From the NCBI RefSeq assembly GCF_029960815.1, contig NZ_JASBRE010000007.1:124001-188000 (forward strand): a DNA stretch of 64,000 nucleotides. Reading direction: 5' to 3'. How positions within the stretch are numbered: position 1 is the first letter of the stretch; each line of letters begins with the position of its first letter. Shown here in pieces: positions 46,663 through 56,904 of this stretch. The stretch comes from Pseudomonas sp. AL03 (lineage in GTDB: Bacteria > Pseudomonadota > Gammaproteobacteria > Pseudomonadales > Pseudomonadaceae). The notes under the pieces are model-generated. The model searched no databases. It saw only the letters and a list, made by a program, of their open reading frames with translations, and was not told where the DNA came from. The position numbers and the translations under genes were made by a program.

Positions 46663-47342
46663 GTAAGGCTCCGGGTCACGGCGGACAGCAACTGTTCTTC
46701 ATCCAGCCAACGCAGGCTGCGACCTTTGAATTGCAACACGCCACGGGTGTATTTGCCGCTGGCCTGAGTGCCGGAGCGGGACGCCGCCTCGAGGAGGTGT
46801 TCGTCGATGGCGTGAATCCCGTCCACTTCATCCACCGGCACCACCACCGGCCCGCCGTGGGCGGCGATGATCAGCATCCGCGGCATGACCCGCGCGCCGG
46901 ACGCCACGCTGCTGGCGCCGTCGAGCCCCAGCAGCTCCACCAGCGACAGGCACGCCACCAGAGCGCCGCGCACATTCGCCACGCCGAGCAAGGCCCGGGA
47001 GCGCTGGTGCGGCAAGGAGTGAATCGCTTGCAACGGCGCCACTTCCACCAGGCTGCGGGTGGCCAGGCCCAGCCATTCTTCGCCGAGACGGAACATCAAC
47101 AGCGAACGGGTTTTCACCTCGCTCTTGACCGCGCTGGAGACTTGCCCGCGGTCTTCCTGCTGCAACGCGTAGCGGTCGAGCAAGCGCGTCGCGGCGGCCG
47201 AATACACCGCGCAATTGCGACAGTGAATGTGATCGCTCAGCAGTGGGCAGGACTTGTCGCCATGGATACCGATGCGGTTCCAGCAGTCGTCGATGGCCTG
47301 GGCATCTTCATGGGTGAGGCTAAAGGTGTCGGCGGCGTTCAT
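46659..47342 (-). CDS. wspD: WspD: CheW-like coupling protein
   Basis: A 227-residue coupling protein that links WspA to WspE. The N-terminal extension holds a cysteine cluster (HGDKSCPLLSDHIHCRNCAV), and the CheW domain follows (LLMFRLGEEWLGLATRSLV, VALLGVANVRGALVACLSL, and VPVDEVDGIHAI). The Cys/His cluster suggests a metal site and is characteristic of WspD rather than of canonical CheW. The start overlaps the wspC stop by four bases. Confidence 0.92.
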   Translation of the reverse strand: MNAADTFSLTHEDAQAIDDCWNRIGIHGDKSCPLLSDHIHCRNCAVYSAAATRLLDRYALQQEDRGQVSSAVKSEVKTRSLLMFRLGEEWLGLATRSLVEVAPLQAIHSLPHQRSRALLGVANVRGALVACLSLVELLGLDGASSVASGARVMPRMLIIAAHGGPVVVPVDEVDGIHAIDEHLLEAASRSGTQASGKYTRGVLQFKGRSLRWLDEEQLLSAVTRSLT

Positions 47343-48610
47343 CGTTTACGCTCACTGTCAGCGGCGCGCTCACTGCGGGCGGCACGGTCCTGCAATCGCC
47401 TGGCACCCGCCGTGTCGCCCAAAGATTGCAGCAACGCCGCCAGGTGCATCAACGCGTCGGGATGTTGCGGTTCGAGGTACAACGCTTTGCGATAAAACCC
47501 CAGGGCCTCCAGGACTCTGCCGGCGACATCGCTGAGCAAGCCCAGCCAGTAAAAGACCTGGGCTACTGGCTCGTGACTGCGCAAATAGCTTTCGCACGCG
47601 GCACGGGCTTCGGCGCTTTTGCCTTCGTTGGCCAGCGCGGCAATGTTCGCCAGCAGCGCGACGGTGTCCGGGTTGGCGGTTGTCGTCACGACAGGTAGCG
47701 GCGCCACCGTTGCGAAGGGCCGGCTGCGAACGGGCGGCGATGTCACGCTGCTCGCCGGTTGGCGCACGGGCAGAGGCGTCGGAACGAAAGTCGGAAGGGG
47801 CGCAGGCTCAGGTGCGCTCTGACGATTGAACGCAAAGGACTGCGGGATGCCGATCGAACGCATGCCGAAACGGCCGAGCAAACTGCCCTCGGCCGGGCCG
47901 ATAAACAGCACGCCGTCGACATGGGTCAGGCGCTTGAGCACTTCGAACACTTGCTCCTGGGTCGGTTGATCGAAATAGATCAGCAGGTTGCGGCAAAACA
48001 CAAAGTCATAAGGCGGCTCGTTGGCCAGCAACATCGGATCCACCAGATTGCCGACCTGCAAACGCACTTGTTCAAGCACCCGCCCGCTGAGGCGATAGCC
48101 CTCGTCTTCGGCGGTGAAATGCCGATCGCGAAACGCGATGTCCTGACCACGAAACGAATTCTTGCCGTACAGCGCTCGCCGGGCTTTTTCCACCGACAAC
48201 GGGCTGACGTCCATGCCTTCGACCTTGAACTGGTGCGGCTGGAACCCGGCATCAAGCAACGCCATGGCGATGGAATACGGTTCTTCACCGGTGGAACACG
48301 GCAGGCTGAGAATCCGCAGCGCGCGCATGTTGTTGATGTCGCTCAGACGTTTGGCAGCCAGTTTCGCCAGGGTGGCGAAGGATTCCGGGTAACGGAAAAA
48401 CCAGGTCTCGGGGACGATCACCGCTTCGATCAGCGCGTGTTGCTCGTCCCGCGAACCCTGCAAAGCTTGCCAATACTCATCGGCCGTCAGCGCGTTGGAC
48501 GCCGTGCTGCGCTGACGCACCGCACGCTCGATGATCGCCGGCCCCACCGAGGTCACGTCGAGACCGATGCGCTCTTTGAGGAAATCGAAAAACCGCTGAT
48601 CGCTGCTCAT
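47339..48610 (-). CDS. wspC: WspC: CheR-like methyltransferase with TPR region
   Basis: A 423-residue SAM-dependent methyltransferase that methylates glutamates of WspA. The N-terminal all-helical domain is followed by the SAM site (LRILSLPCSTGEEPYSIAMA) and VFCRNLLIYFDQ motif of CheR. A Pro-rich linker (PLPTFVPTPLPVRQP) leads to tetratricopeptide-type helices (VAQVFYWLGLLSDVAGRVLE, ALYLEPQHPDALMHLAALLQ), the arrangement that distinguishes WspC. Balances WspF. The start overlaps the wspB stop by four bases. Confidence 0.93.
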   Translation of the reverse strand: MSSDQRFFDFLKERIGLDVTSVGPAIIERAVRQRSTASNALTADEYWQALQGSRDEQHALIEAVIVPETWFFRYPESFATLAKLAAKRLSDINNMRALRILSLPCSTGEEPYSIAMALLDAGFQPHQFKVEGMDVSPLSVEKARRALYGKNSFRGQDIAFRDRHFTAEDEGYRLSGRVLEQVRLQVGNLVDPMLLANEPPYDFVFCRNLLIYFDQPTQEQVFEVLKRLTHVDGVLFIGPAEGSLLGRFGMRSIGIPQSFAFNRQSAPEPAPLPTFVPTPLPVRQPASSVTSPPVRSRPFATVAPLPVVTTTANPDTVALLANIAALANEGKSAEARAACESYLRSHEPVAQVFYWLGLLSDVAGRVLEALGFYRKALYLEPQHPDALMHLAALLQSLGDTAGARRLQDRAARSERAADSERKR

Positions 48611-49143
48611 GGCCGCTCCTCAAACAGCGCCAAGTCCAGTGGCGTCGACGGAAACAGCAGCGCGCGAACCTGCTCATCGAGCAAGTCGGCGACCCGCACC
48701 CATTGCAGCAAACCCTGAGCATCTTCGCGCACCGGCCCGAGGTACGGCGCCTGGCGATTGTCCAGGCCATAAGGCTGAAAATCCGCCGGGGTGCAACGCA
48801 AGGTATCGGTGGCCTGTTCCAGAATCAGCCCGAGCAATTGCGCCTCACTGGTTTCATCCGGGCGGTAATTGACCAGCACCAAGCGCGTGCTGGTGCGGGC
48901 CTGGGCCGGTTGGCCGAAGGTCAGCGCACTGAGGTCGATCACCGGCACCACCGCGCCGCGATAGGCGAACACCCCCGCGACCCAGTCCGGCGCGCGGGGA
49001 ATCGGCTTCAACGGCAGGCGCGGCAGCACTTCCGCCACCTCGATGGCCTGCAAGGCATAGCGCTCGTTGCCGATGCGGAACACCAGAAACAATGATTGCA
49101 GCACCGGCTTCACGGCGATGCGTTTGGCCGTGAGTTCGCTCAT
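48607..49143 (-). CDS. wspB: WspB: CheW-like coupling protein
   Basis: A 178-residue single CheW domain protein (FLVFRIGNERYALQAIEVAE, WVAGVFAYRGAVVPVIDLS, RLVLVNYRPDETSEAQLLG). It lacks the cysteine-rich N-terminus of WspD. The stop and start neighbours overlap: the start codon lies at the wspA stop (TGATG-type one-base overlap) and its stop overlaps wspC. Confidence 0.92.
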   Translation of the reverse strand: MSELTAKRIAVKPVLQSLFLVFRIGNERYALQAIEVAEVLPRLPLKPIPRAPDWVAGVFAYRGAVVPVIDLSALTFGQPAQARTSTRLVLVNYRPDETSEAQLLGLILEQATDTLRCTPADFQPYGLDNRQAPYLGPVREDAQGLLQWVRVADLLDEQVRALLFPSTPLDLALFEERP

Positions 49144-50765
49144 CAGACTTTGAATCGCGAAACGCCGCTGCGCAGCCCTACGGCCACCTGGCTCAGTTCA
49201 TCGATGGCGAAACTGGCCTGGCGCAGGGACTCGACGGTCTGGCTGCTGGCATCGCCCAATTGCACCAGCGCGTGGTTGATCTGTTCGGCGCCCGTGGCCT
49301 GGGCCTGCATGCCTTCGTTGACCATCAACACTCGCGGCGCCAGCGCCTGAACCTGATGAATGATCTGTGACAGTTGCTCGCCGACCTGCTGCACCTCGGA
49401 CATGCCGCGGCGCACTGCTTCGGAGAACTTGTCCATGCCCATGACCCCGGCCGACACCGCCGACTGGATCTCGCGCACCATCTGCTCGATGTCGTACGTG
49501 GCGACGGCGGTCTGGTCCGCCAGACGCCGCACTTCGGTGGCGACCACGGCAAACCCGCGGCCGTATTCACCGGCCTTTTCGGCCTCGATGGCAGCGTTGA
49601 GGGACAGGAGATTGGTCTGGTCGGCGACCTTGACGATGGTCACCACCACCTGGTTGATGTTGCCGGCCTTCTCATTGAGGATTGCCAGTTTGGCGTTGAC
49701 CAGATCGGCCGCGCCCATCACCGAATGCATGGTCTCTTCCATACGCGCCAAGCCTTGCTGCCCGGAGCCGGCGAGCACCGAGGCCTGATCGGCAGCGGTG
49801 GACACTTCAGTCATCGTGCGCACGAGGTCTCGCGAAGTGGCGGCGATTTCACGGGACGTCGCGCCGATTTCGGTGGTGGTGGCAGCAGTTTCGGTGGCCG
49901 TAGCCTGCTGTTGCTTGGAGGTAGCGGCGATCTCAGTGACCGAGGTGGTGACCTGCACTGAGGAGCGCTGAGCCTGAGACACCAAGGACGTCAGCTCGGC
50001 CATCATGTCGTTGAAGCCGGTTTCCACGGCGCCGAATTCGTCCTTGCGCGCAAGGTTCAAGCGGCCGCTCAAATCACCCGTGCGCATGATTTCGAGGATC
50101 TGCACGATACGGTTCATGGGCGCCATGATCGCGCGCATCAGCAACAGGCCGCAGAGACCAGCGGCCAAAACCGCCACCAGCAGGGAAATGCCCATGATGA
50201 CTTGAGCGGTGAGCACGGCGTCATGGATGTCCGCCATGGCCTGATCTGCCCTGGCTTTGTTGTACACAAGAATGTCATTTAGTTTCAGACGCCCCGCGGT
50301 CCATGTCGGGGTCAGCTGTTCGTTGAACAACTTGATGGCGTCGGCTCGCTGGTTGCGCTGATGCAAGTCGAACACCGCGGCCAGCATCTTGCCGTAATCC
50401 TGATGGATTTTTTGGAAAACCGCGAACTCGGCTTTGTCTTCTTCGGTAGTCACAGTGCCGCGATAGTTGTTGATCGCTTCCTGCACTTGCGCTTCATAGC
50501 GCTTGAGGTCGGCGACATCTTTGGTACTGATACCCTGCCCTTCCTTCAGACCCAGCATCTCCTCGATGTGGAGGAAGCTGTCGACCCAAGCGCCACGAAT
50601 CATCGAACTGTAATAGACCCCGGGAAGCGCGTCGTCACGTACGCTGTCTTCGCTGACCTCGATCTTCAACAACCGCGAATACGAGACGACGACCATCAGC
50701 AACATGATGGCGATAATCACCGCAAAGCTCGCCAAAATGCGTTGGCGCAACGTCCAGTTCTTCAC
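49143..50765 (-). CDS. wspA: WspA: membrane-bound methyl-accepting chemoreceptor
   Basis: A 540-residue receptor. TM1 is near residues 10-30 ([20 protein letters not shown]). A periplasmic four-helix-bundle-type domain (about 35-190) follows, then TM2 ([20 protein letters not shown]) and a HAMP segment ([20 protein letters not shown]). The long cytoplasmic coiled coil carries the signalling tip [20 protein letters not shown]. It senses surface contact or envelope stress and activates WspE. First gene of the operon; the promoter should lie in the 50766-50930 gap. Confidence 0.95.
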   Translation of the reverse strand: MKNWTLRQRILASFAVIIAIMLLMVVVSYSRLLKIEVSEDSVRDDALPGVYYSSMIRGAWVDSFLHIEEMLGLKEGQGISTKDVADLKRYEAQVQEAINNYRGTVTTEEDKAEFAVFQKIHQDYGKMLAAVFDLHQRNQRADAIKLFNEQLTPTWTAGRLKLNDILVYNKARADQAMADIHDAVLTAQVIMGISLLVAVLAAGLCGLLLMRAIMAPMNRIVQILEIMRTGDLSGRLNLARKDEFGAVETGFNDMMAELTSLVSQAQRSSVQVTTSVTEIAATSKQQQATATETAATTTEIGATSREIAATSRDLVRTMTEVSTAADQASVLAGSGQQGLARMEETMHSVMGAADLVNAKLAILNEKAGNINQVVVTIVKVADQTNLLSLNAAIEAEKAGEYGRGFAVVATEVRRLADQTAVATYDIEQMVREIQSAVSAGVMGMDKFSEAVRRGMSEVQQVGEQLSQIIHQVQALAPRVLMVNEGMQAQATGAEQINHALVQLGDASSQTVESLRQASFAIDELSQVAVGLRSGVSRFKV

Positions 50766-50924
50766 AGTCAGTCCTCGGGGTGCAGTTCAAATGTTGCGGA
50801 GTATAGCTGAGGGCGGTGTTTCATTTGTAAGACGGGTGCGCACCACGTCTCATCCCTGTGCAAATCGCTGAAATACCTGTGCGGCGAGGGGCTTGTGTCG
50901 TTTCGGAGCGCGCTGTTGTGATGC

Positions 50925-50992
50925 AAAAAAAATCGCAGGCTCCGCCAGTGCCTACGGTCGATGTAGGCATTGGCGAAACCTGCGATTTTTTA
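50925..50992 (-). terminator. Strong terminator hairpin downstream of the TerB/DUF533 gene
   Basis: AAAAAATCGCAGG...CGCCAGTGCCTAC pairs with GTAGGCATTGGCG...CCTGCGATTTTTT, a long stem with a GGTCGAT loop, followed on the minus strand by T-rich sequence. It lies 10 bases after the stop of the minus-strand DUF533 gene and faces the wsp promoter region. Confidence 0.85.
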
Positions 50993-51001
50993 AGACAACG
51001 C

Positions 51002-51724
51002 TTAAATAGAAGCCTGACGCACCTGCTTCTCCAACTCAGCCTTCAACCCCGGCTCAAGCTTCAGTTGCCGCGCCAGTTCATCGAGGTAGGACTTCTCCAT
51101 GAAGCTCTCCTCGTCCACCAGCATCACACTGGCGATGTACATCTCAGCGGCCATTTCCGGCGTACTGGCAACGCGGGCAACGTCGGCCGGGTCCAGCGGT
51201 TTGTTGAGTTCGGCGTGCAGCCAGTGCTGCAACTCCTGATCGTTATCGAGCTTGGTGAATTCACCTTCAATCAGCGCACGCTCGCGATCGTCGACATGAC
51301 CATCAGCTTTAGCCGCAGCCACTAACGCTTGGAGAATCGCCTGGCTGTGCTGTTCAACTTGCGCCGCCGGTAAGCGGTCGATGGTTTGCGGTTCAGTCTT
51401 CGGCGCAGTGCCCTGCTGGGCCTGCCAGTTGCCATACGCCTTGTAGGCAATCACGCCCAATGCGGCGAGGCCACCATAAGTCAGGACCTTACCGCCGACA
51501 TTGCGCCCTTTCTTGCTGCCCAGCAGCAAACCCATGGCACTCGCCGCCAACGCTCCGCCGCCCGCGCCAGAGAGCAGGCTGCCAAGGCCGCCCGAACCAC
51601 CGCTGCCGCCGAGCAATCCGCCCAAGCCACCCCCAGCGGTCTTGTTTTGTGAGCCGCCGGCCTTGTTCTGCAACATGTCCTGACCGGACTTGAGTAGCTG
51701 ATCGAGCAATCCACGGGTGTTCAT
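51002..51724 (-). CDS. TerB/DUF533 family membrane protein (YebE-like)
   Basis: A 240-residue protein with an N-terminal region that is strongly Gly-rich (GGLLGGSGGSGGLGSLLSGA) and a membrane-prone segment (LTYGGLAALGVIAYKAYGNW). The C-terminal half is a TerB-like helical domain (AILQALVAAAKADGHVDDRE and RALIEGEFTKLDNDQELQHW), where the Asp-rich ADGHVDDRE loop may bind metal. Related YebE of E. coli is induced by envelope stress (Cpx). The link to tellurite resistance is only by domain name. Divergent from the broken LysR gene. Confidence 0.82.
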   Translation of the reverse strand: MNTRGLLDQLLKSGQDMLQNKAGGSQNKTAGGGLGGLLGGSGGSGGLGSLLSGAGGGALAASAMGLLLGSKKGRNVGGKVLTYGGLAALGVIAYKAYGNWQAQQGTAPKTEPQTIDRLPAAQVEQHSQAILQALVAAAKADGHVDDRERALIEGEFTKLDNDQELQHWLHAELNKPLDPADVARVASTPEMAAEMYIASVMLVDEESFMEKSYLDELARQLKLEPGLKAELEKQVRQASI

Positions 51725-51911
51725 TTGCTGCCTCCACGCATTCGGGTTAACTAGATCTTTAAGGCCATCAGCCTAGATCGAAAGTGCCCGGTGTCCGGGA
51801 GCGAGAGTGCTTCGAGATGTTGCGCAGCGTTTTTCAGCTGACCGCAGCTCATCAGAAAAAAAGATATACACTCAGAAAAATCGATAAAAACCGCCCACCG
51901 GGTACTTCCCC

Positions 51912-52828
51912 ATGATGACCCTGCGTCAGATCCGCCATTTCATCGCCGTGGCTGAGACCGGCTCAATCTCCGCCGCCGCTCAAACCGCATTCATTTCCCA
52001 GTCCACCCTGACCCTGGCGATCCAGCAACTGGAGCAGGAAATCGGCGTTGGCCTGTTCAATCGTCACGCCAAGGGCATGACGCTGACTCACCAAGGCCAC
52101 CAATTCCTACGCCAAGCGCACCTGATTCTGGCGACGGTGGACGACGCCAAACGCACAGCCTGCAACAGAGCACCGACCAGGTCGCCGGGCAGTTGATCAT
52201 CGGTGTGACCAGCCTGGTGGCCGGTTACTACCTCGCGGACTTGCTCACCCGTTTCCAGCGCGCCTACCCCAACGTCGAGATCCGCGTGATGGAGGACGAG
52301 CGCCCTTACATCGAGCATTTGCTGGTCAGCGGTGAAATCGATGTCGGCGTGCTGATTCTCTCCAACCTCGAAGACCGCCATGCCTTGCAGACCGAAGTGT
52401 TGACCCACTCGCCGCACCGGCTATGGCTGCCGGCCCAGCATCCGCTGCTGGAACACGACAGCATCAACCTCGCCGATGTGGCCCGCGAACCGTTGATTCA
52501 GCTGAACGTCGATGAAATGGATCGCAATGCGCAACGCATGTGGTCGGCGGCCTCCCTGCAACCGCGCATCACATTAAGAACCGCCTCAACGGAAGCCGTG
52601 CGAAGCCTGGTCGCCGCAGGATTAGGCGTTTCGATCCAGCCCGACATGACTTACCGCCCGTGGTCATTGGAAGGCGACATCATCGAAGCCCGCACAATCG
52701 CGGACCTGAGCCAAACCCTCGACGTCGGCCTGGCCTGGCGTCGCGGCACCGCGCGCCCGGCGCTGGTGGACCCGTTCCTGACCGTTGCCCGTGAGCAACC
52801 CCACGGCGGGCGCAAGCCATCTATTTAA
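51912..52828 (+). pseudogene. LysR-family regulator broken by a frameshift
   Basis: The 5' part encodes a LysR helix-turn-helix (ISAAAQTAFISQSTLTLAIQ, LEQEIGVGLFNRHAKGMTLT) and then runs into an early stop at 52196. The effector domain (IIGVTSLVAGYYLADLLTRF ... AGLGVSIQPDMTYRPW) continues in another frame to 52828. The frames part near 52150-52156, at CGCACAGCCTGC: removal of two bases or addition of one restores RSLQQSTDQVAG. Total about 305 residues if corrected. It may be a true pseudogene or a sequencing error. Position beside the dehydrogenase/ABC operon suggests it regulated that operon. Confidence 0.82.
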
Positions 52829-52928
52829 TCGAATGCCACCTTCAGTATTTAGAATTTGTCGACCTCGGGCCTGAGCACTAGTCTTGCTGCATCTATAAGA
52901 CGGCCGGGCCCCAGTCACAGGGAGCACC

Positions 52929-54419
52929 ATGGCCACACAAGAAAAGAGAACCCGAAAAATGGCTGGCGCGCAGACCCCGTTGTTCACCGCGTTGTTGATC
53001 GATGGCGAATTGGTCGCGGGCCAGGGGGTGGTTGTCGAACCCATTCTCAACCCGGCCACCGGTGAAGTGCTGACGCACATTGCCGAAGCGAGTACCGAGC
53101 AGGTCGAAGCCGCGATCCTCGCCGCCCACCGCGCCTTTGCCGGTTGGGCGCGGACCACGCCGCAACAGCGCTCAAATTTACTGTTAGACATTGCCAACGC
53201 CATCGAAAAACAAGCTGACCTCCTCGCCCGCCTCGAATCGCTGAACTGTGGTAAGCCATTGCACCTGGCCCGTCAGGACGACTTGAGCGCCACAGTCGAT
53301 GTGTTCCGCTTCTTCGCCGGCGCCGTGCGCTGCCAGACCGGTCAGCTCAGCGGCGAATACCTGCCCGGCTACACCAGCATGGTCCGTCGCGATCCGATTG
53401 GCGTGGTCGCGTCGATTGCGCCGTGGAACTACCCGATCATGATGGCCGCGTGGAAAATCGCTCCGGCCCTGGCCGCTGGCAACACGCTGGTGTTCAAGCC
53501 GTCGGAACACACGCCGCTGTCGATTCTGGCACTGGCGCCGGCGCTGGCCGAGATCCTGCCGCGCGGCGTGATCAACATCGTTTGCGGCGGTGGTGAAGGC
53601 GTTGGCAGCCATTTGGTCAGCCATCCTAAAGTGCGCATGGTGTCGCTGACCGGCGATATCGTCACCGGGCAAAAAATCCTCCAGGCCGCCGCGAAAACCC
53701 TGAAGCGCACCCACCTTGAGCTCGGCGGCAAAGCGCCGGTGATCGTTTGTAACGATGCTGACATTCAAGCCGTGGTCGAAGGCGTGCGCACTTACGGCTA
53801 TTACAACGCCGGTCAGGATTGCACCGCAGCGTGTCGCATTTATGCACAGGCCGGGATTCATGATCGCTTGGTGGCCGAACTCGGCGCGGCAGTCAGCAGC
53901 CTGCGCTTCGCCGGCAAACGCGACGCCGACAACGAGATCGGCCCGCTGATCAGCACTCGCCAACGCGACCGCGTGGCCAGCTTCGTCGAGCGCGCCCTCG
54001 GTCAGCCGCACATCGAGCGGGTAACCGGCGCGGCGGTGCATTCCGGCGCCGGATTCTATTACCAGCCGACCTTGCTGGCCGGTTGCAAGCAGAGCGATGA
54101 AATCGTCCAGCGCGAAGTCTTCGGGCCAGTGGTTACCGTGACCCGTTTCGATCAGCTCGAACAAGCCGTGGACTGGGCCAACGACTCGGAATATGGCCTC
54201 GCCTCCTCGGTCTGGACCCAGAACCTGGACAAAGCCATGCAGGTTGCGGCGCGGTTGCAGTACGGCTGCACCTGGATCAACAGCCATTTCATGCTGGTCA
54301 GCGAAATGCCCCACGGCGGCCTGAAGCGTTCGGGCTACGGCAAAGACTTATCCAGCGATTCGCTCCAGGACTACAGCGTGGTGCGGCACATCATGGCGCG
54401 CCACGGACAGCATCTCTGA
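52929..54419 (+). CDS. Aldehyde dehydrogenase (betaine/gamma-aminobutyraldehyde type)
   Basis: A 496-residue NAD(P)+-dependent aldehyde dehydrogenase. [20 protein letters not shown] and [12 protein letters not shown] frame the cofactor pocket. The general base Glu is in [12 protein letters not shown] and the catalytic Cys in [14 protein letters not shown]. It has an N-terminal extension of about 20 residues compared with the paralogue at 58857, to which it is similar throughout. GGGAG precedes ATG 52929. It likely oxidises an aminoaldehyde from polyamine catabolism (inference from the adjacent polyamine-type transporter). First intact gene after the broken LysR gene. Confidence 0.88.
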   Translation: MATQEKRTRKMAGAQTPLFTALLIDGELVAGQGVVVEPILNPATGEVLTHIAEASTEQVEAAILAAHRAFAGWARTTPQQRSNLLLDIANAIEKQADLLARLESLNCGKPLHLARQDDLSATVDVFRFFAGAVRCQTGQLSGEYLPGYTSMVRRDPIGVVASIAPWNYPIMMAAWKIAPALAAGNTLVFKPSEHTPLSILALAPALAEILPRGVINIVCGGGEGVGSHLVSHPKVRMVSLTGDIVTGQKILQAAAKTLKRTHLELGGKAPVIVCNDADIQAVVEGVRTYGYYNAGQDCTAACRIYAQAGIHDRLVAELGAAVSSLRFAGKRDADNEIGPLISTRQRDRVASFVERALGQPHIERVTGAAVHSGAGFYYQPTLLAGCKQSDEIVQREVFGPVVTVTRFDQLEQAVDWANDSEYGLASSVWTQNLDKAMQVAARLQYGCTWINSHFMLVSEMPHGGLKRSGYGKDLSSDSLQDYSVVRHIMARHGQHL

Positions 54420-54501
54420 CTACGCTAATAACAAGCCACTAACGGCATGCTTCACCACGTTCACAACTGCCCCGACCATAATTAAATAAGAGGGAATTCC
54501 C

Positions 54502-55653
54502 ATGTTCGTGCACAAGACCGCATTGCTCAGTGCCATCACAACAGCGCTGTTGTCCAGCGCCAGTATCCAGGCCGCCGAACCGCTGAAAGCCGTCGGTGCC
54601 GGCGAAGGTCAGCTGGATATTGTGGCCTGGCCCGGCTACATCGAACGTGGCGAAAGCGACAAGACCTACGACTGGGTGACCGGTTTCGAGAAGGAAACCG
54701 GCTGCAAGATCAATGTGAAAACCGCCGCCACTTCCGATGAAATGGTCAGCCTGATGGCCAAGGGTGGTTACGACCTGGTGACCGCGTCTGGCGATGCGTC
54801 CCTGCGACTGATCGCCGGCCAGCGTGTGCAGCCGATCAACACGGCGTTGATCCCGAACTGGAAGAACATTGACCCTCGTCTCAAGGACGGGCCTTGGTAC
54901 GTCGTCAATCAGCAAACCTACGGCACCCCGTACCAATGGGGCCCGAACGTGTTGATGTACAACACCAATATCTTCAAAACAGCGCCGGACAGCTGGAGCG
55001 TGGTGTTCGAAGAACAGACCCTGCCGGACGGCAAGTCCAACAAGGGCCGAGTTCAAGCCTACGACGGCCCGATCTATATCGCCGATGCGGCGCTGTATCT
55101 CAAATCGAAACAGCCGGAACTGGGCATCAAGGACCCGTACCAACTCAACGAAGCGCAATACAAAGCGGCGCTGGACCTGCTTCGCAAGCAACAGCCCTTG
55201 ATCCACCGCTACTGGCACGACGCAACGGTTCAGATGAGTGACGTCAAAAACGAAGGCGTGGCGGCGTCCAGCACCTGGGGCTACATGGTCAATGGCCTGG
55301 TGGCGGACAAGCAGCCGGTTGCCTCGGTCATTCCAAAAGAAGGTGCAACGGGTTGGGCCGACACCACCATGCTCCACGCCGAAGCCAAGCACCCCAACTG
55401 TGCCTACAAGTGGATGGACTGGTCGCTGCAACCGAAAGTCCAGGGTGACCTGGCGGCATGGTTCGGTTCGCTGCCGGCGGTTCCGGCGGGGTGCAAGGAG
55501 AGCGAATTGCTCGGCGCCGAGGGCTGCAAAACCAACGGCTTCGACCAGTTCGAGAAAATCGCCTTCTGGAAAACCCCGCAGGCTGAAGGCGGCAAGTTCG
55601 TGCCGTACAGCCGCTGGACACAAGACTACATCGCGATCATGGGCGGCCGCTAA
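54502..55653 (+). CDS. ABC transporter substrate-binding protein (YdcS/PotD-like)
   Basis: A 383-residue periplasmic binding protein with a signal peptide (LSAITTALLSSASIQAAEPL). The start of the mature part GEGQLDIVAWPGYIERG and GYDLVTASGDASLRLIAGQR are typical of spermidine/putrescine-binding proteins of the YdcS branch, with TYGTPYQWGPNVLMYNT shaping the ligand site. It delivers ligand to the permeases encoded downstream. Two cysteines in GCKESELLGAEGC may form a disulfide, as expected for this family. The ligand (putrescine, GABA-like or related) cannot be read directly. Confidence 0.88.
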   Translation: MFVHKTALLSAITTALLSSASIQAAEPLKAVGAGEGQLDIVAWPGYIERGESDKTYDWVTGFEKETGCKINVKTAATSDEMVSLMAKGGYDLVTASGDASLRLIAGQRVQPINTALIPNWKNIDPRLKDGPWYVVNQQTYGTPYQWGPNVLMYNTNIFKTAPDSWSVVFEEQTLPDGKSNKGRVQAYDGPIYIADAALYLKSKQPELGIKDPYQLNEAQYKAALDLLRKQQPLIHRYWHDATVQMSDVKNEGVAASSTWGYMVNGLVADKQPVASVIPKEGATGWADTTMLHAEAKHPNCAYKWMDWSLQPKVQGDLAAWFGSLPAVPAGCKESELLGAEGCKTNGFDQFEKIAFWKTPQAEGGKFVPYSRWTQDYIAIMGGR

Positions 55654-55659
55654 CACCCC

Positions 55660-55763
55660 TGTAGCAGCTGCCGAGGAACGAGGCTGCGTTGCGTGTCCGC
55701 AGGACCGCCCTTCGGGGGCCGCTGCGCAGCCCAACGCAGCCTCGTTCCTCGGCAACTGCTACA
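55660..55763. repeat. TGTAGCAGC-type inverted repeat between binding protein and ATPase genes
   Basis: TGTAGCAGCTGCCGAGGAAC and its near complement GTTCCTCGGCAACTGCTACA flank a central GGACCGCCC/GGGGGCCG region. With the related REP-like unit at 55792-55818, it could trim or attenuate the transcript so that more binding protein than ATPase is made. It belongs to the same family as the repeat at 42146. Confidence 0.8.
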
Positions 55764-55865
55764 GATCGCTCCCACAAGAGCACCGCAAAACCTGTGGGAG
55801 CGAGCCGGCTCCGGGCGACGATGCGACGATGCTTTTAAAGATTCAGATTTTTGGAGTTGCGCACC

Positions 55866-56903
55866 ATGACGCTTGCAGTCCAGTTCACCAACGTTTCCCG
55901 TCAGTTCGGCGAAGTGAAGGCCGTTGACCGGGTTTCCATAGACATCCAGGACGGCGAGTTCTTTTCCATGCTGGGCCCTTCCGGTTCGGGCAAAACCACC
56001 TGTCTGCGCCTGATCGCCGGTTTCGAACAACCGAGTGCAGGCTCTATCCGTATTCATGGCGAAGAAGCCGCCGGGCTGCCGCCGTATCAGCGTGACGTGA
56101 ACACCGTGTTCCAGGATTACGCGCTGTTCCCGCACATGAACGTACTCGACAACGTCGCCTACGGTTTGAAGGTCAAAGGCGTCGGCAAGTCCGAACGTCA
56201 GAAACGCGCCGAAGAAGCCCTCGACATGGTCGCCCTCGGCGGTTACGGCGAGCGTAAACCGGTGCAACTGTCCGGCGGTCAGCGCCAGCGTGTGGCGCTG
56301 GCCCGCGCCTTGGTCAATCGTCCGCGAGTGCTGCTGCTCGATGAGCCGTTGGGCGCTCTCGACTTGAAGCTGCGCGAGCAAATGCAGGGTGAACTGAAGA
56401 AGCTGCAACGCCAGCTCGGCATCACCTTCATTTTCGTCACCCACGACCAGACCGAAGCGCTGTCGATGTCGGATCGCGTGGCGGTGTTCAACAAGGGGCG
56501 CATCGAGCAGGTCGACACACCGCGCAACCTGTACATGAAACCGGCGACAACTTTTGTCGCCGAATTTGTCGGCACCTCCAACGTGATTCGCGGCGATCTG
56601 GCGAAGCAATTGAGCGGCAATCCACAACCGTTTTCGATTCGCCCGGAACACGTGCGTTTCGCCGAAGGGCCGCTGGCCAGCCATGAAATTGAAGTCAGCG
56701 GCTTGCTCCATGACATTCAGTACCAAGGCAGCGCCACCCGCTATGAAGTAAAACTGGAGAACGGCCAGACCTTGAACATTAGCCAGGCCAACGTCCAGTG
56801 GCTGGACGTTAGCGCCCAGCACCAGACCGGGCAACGCATCAGCGCGCGCTGGGCACGGGAAGCAATGATCCCGCTGCACGACACCGTTGTCGGCGGGGTG
56901 TGA
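55866..56903 (+). CDS. ABC transporter ATP-binding protein (polyamine type, YdcT/PotA-like)
   Basis: A 345-residue nucleotide-binding subunit. Walker A GPSGSGKTT, Q-loop FQDYALFPHMNVLDN, signature QLSGGQRQRVALARAL, Walker B LLLDEPLGALD and switch His in FVTHDQTEAL are all intact. A C-terminal TOBE-type regulatory region (about 260-345) follows. ATG 55866 has GGAG nine bases before; an in-frame TTG at 55851 is less likely. The stop is followed one base later by the first permease start. Confidence 0.93.
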   Translation: MTLAVQFTNVSRQFGEVKAVDRVSIDIQDGEFFSMLGPSGSGKTTCLRLIAGFEQPSAGSIRIHGEEAAGLPPYQRDVNTVFQDYALFPHMNVLDNVAYGLKVKGVGKSERQKRAEEALDMVALGGYGERKPVQLSGGQRQRVALARALVNRPRVLLLDEPLGALDLKLREQMQGELKKLQRQLGITFIFVTHDQTEALSMSDRVAVFNKGRIEQVDTPRNLYMKPATTFVAEFVGTSNVIRGDLAKQLSGNPQPFSIRPEHVRFAEGPLASHEIEVSGLLHDIQYQGSATRYEVKLENGQTLNISQANVQWLDVSAQHQTGQRISARWAREAMIPLHDTVVGGV

Positions 56904-56904
56904 G

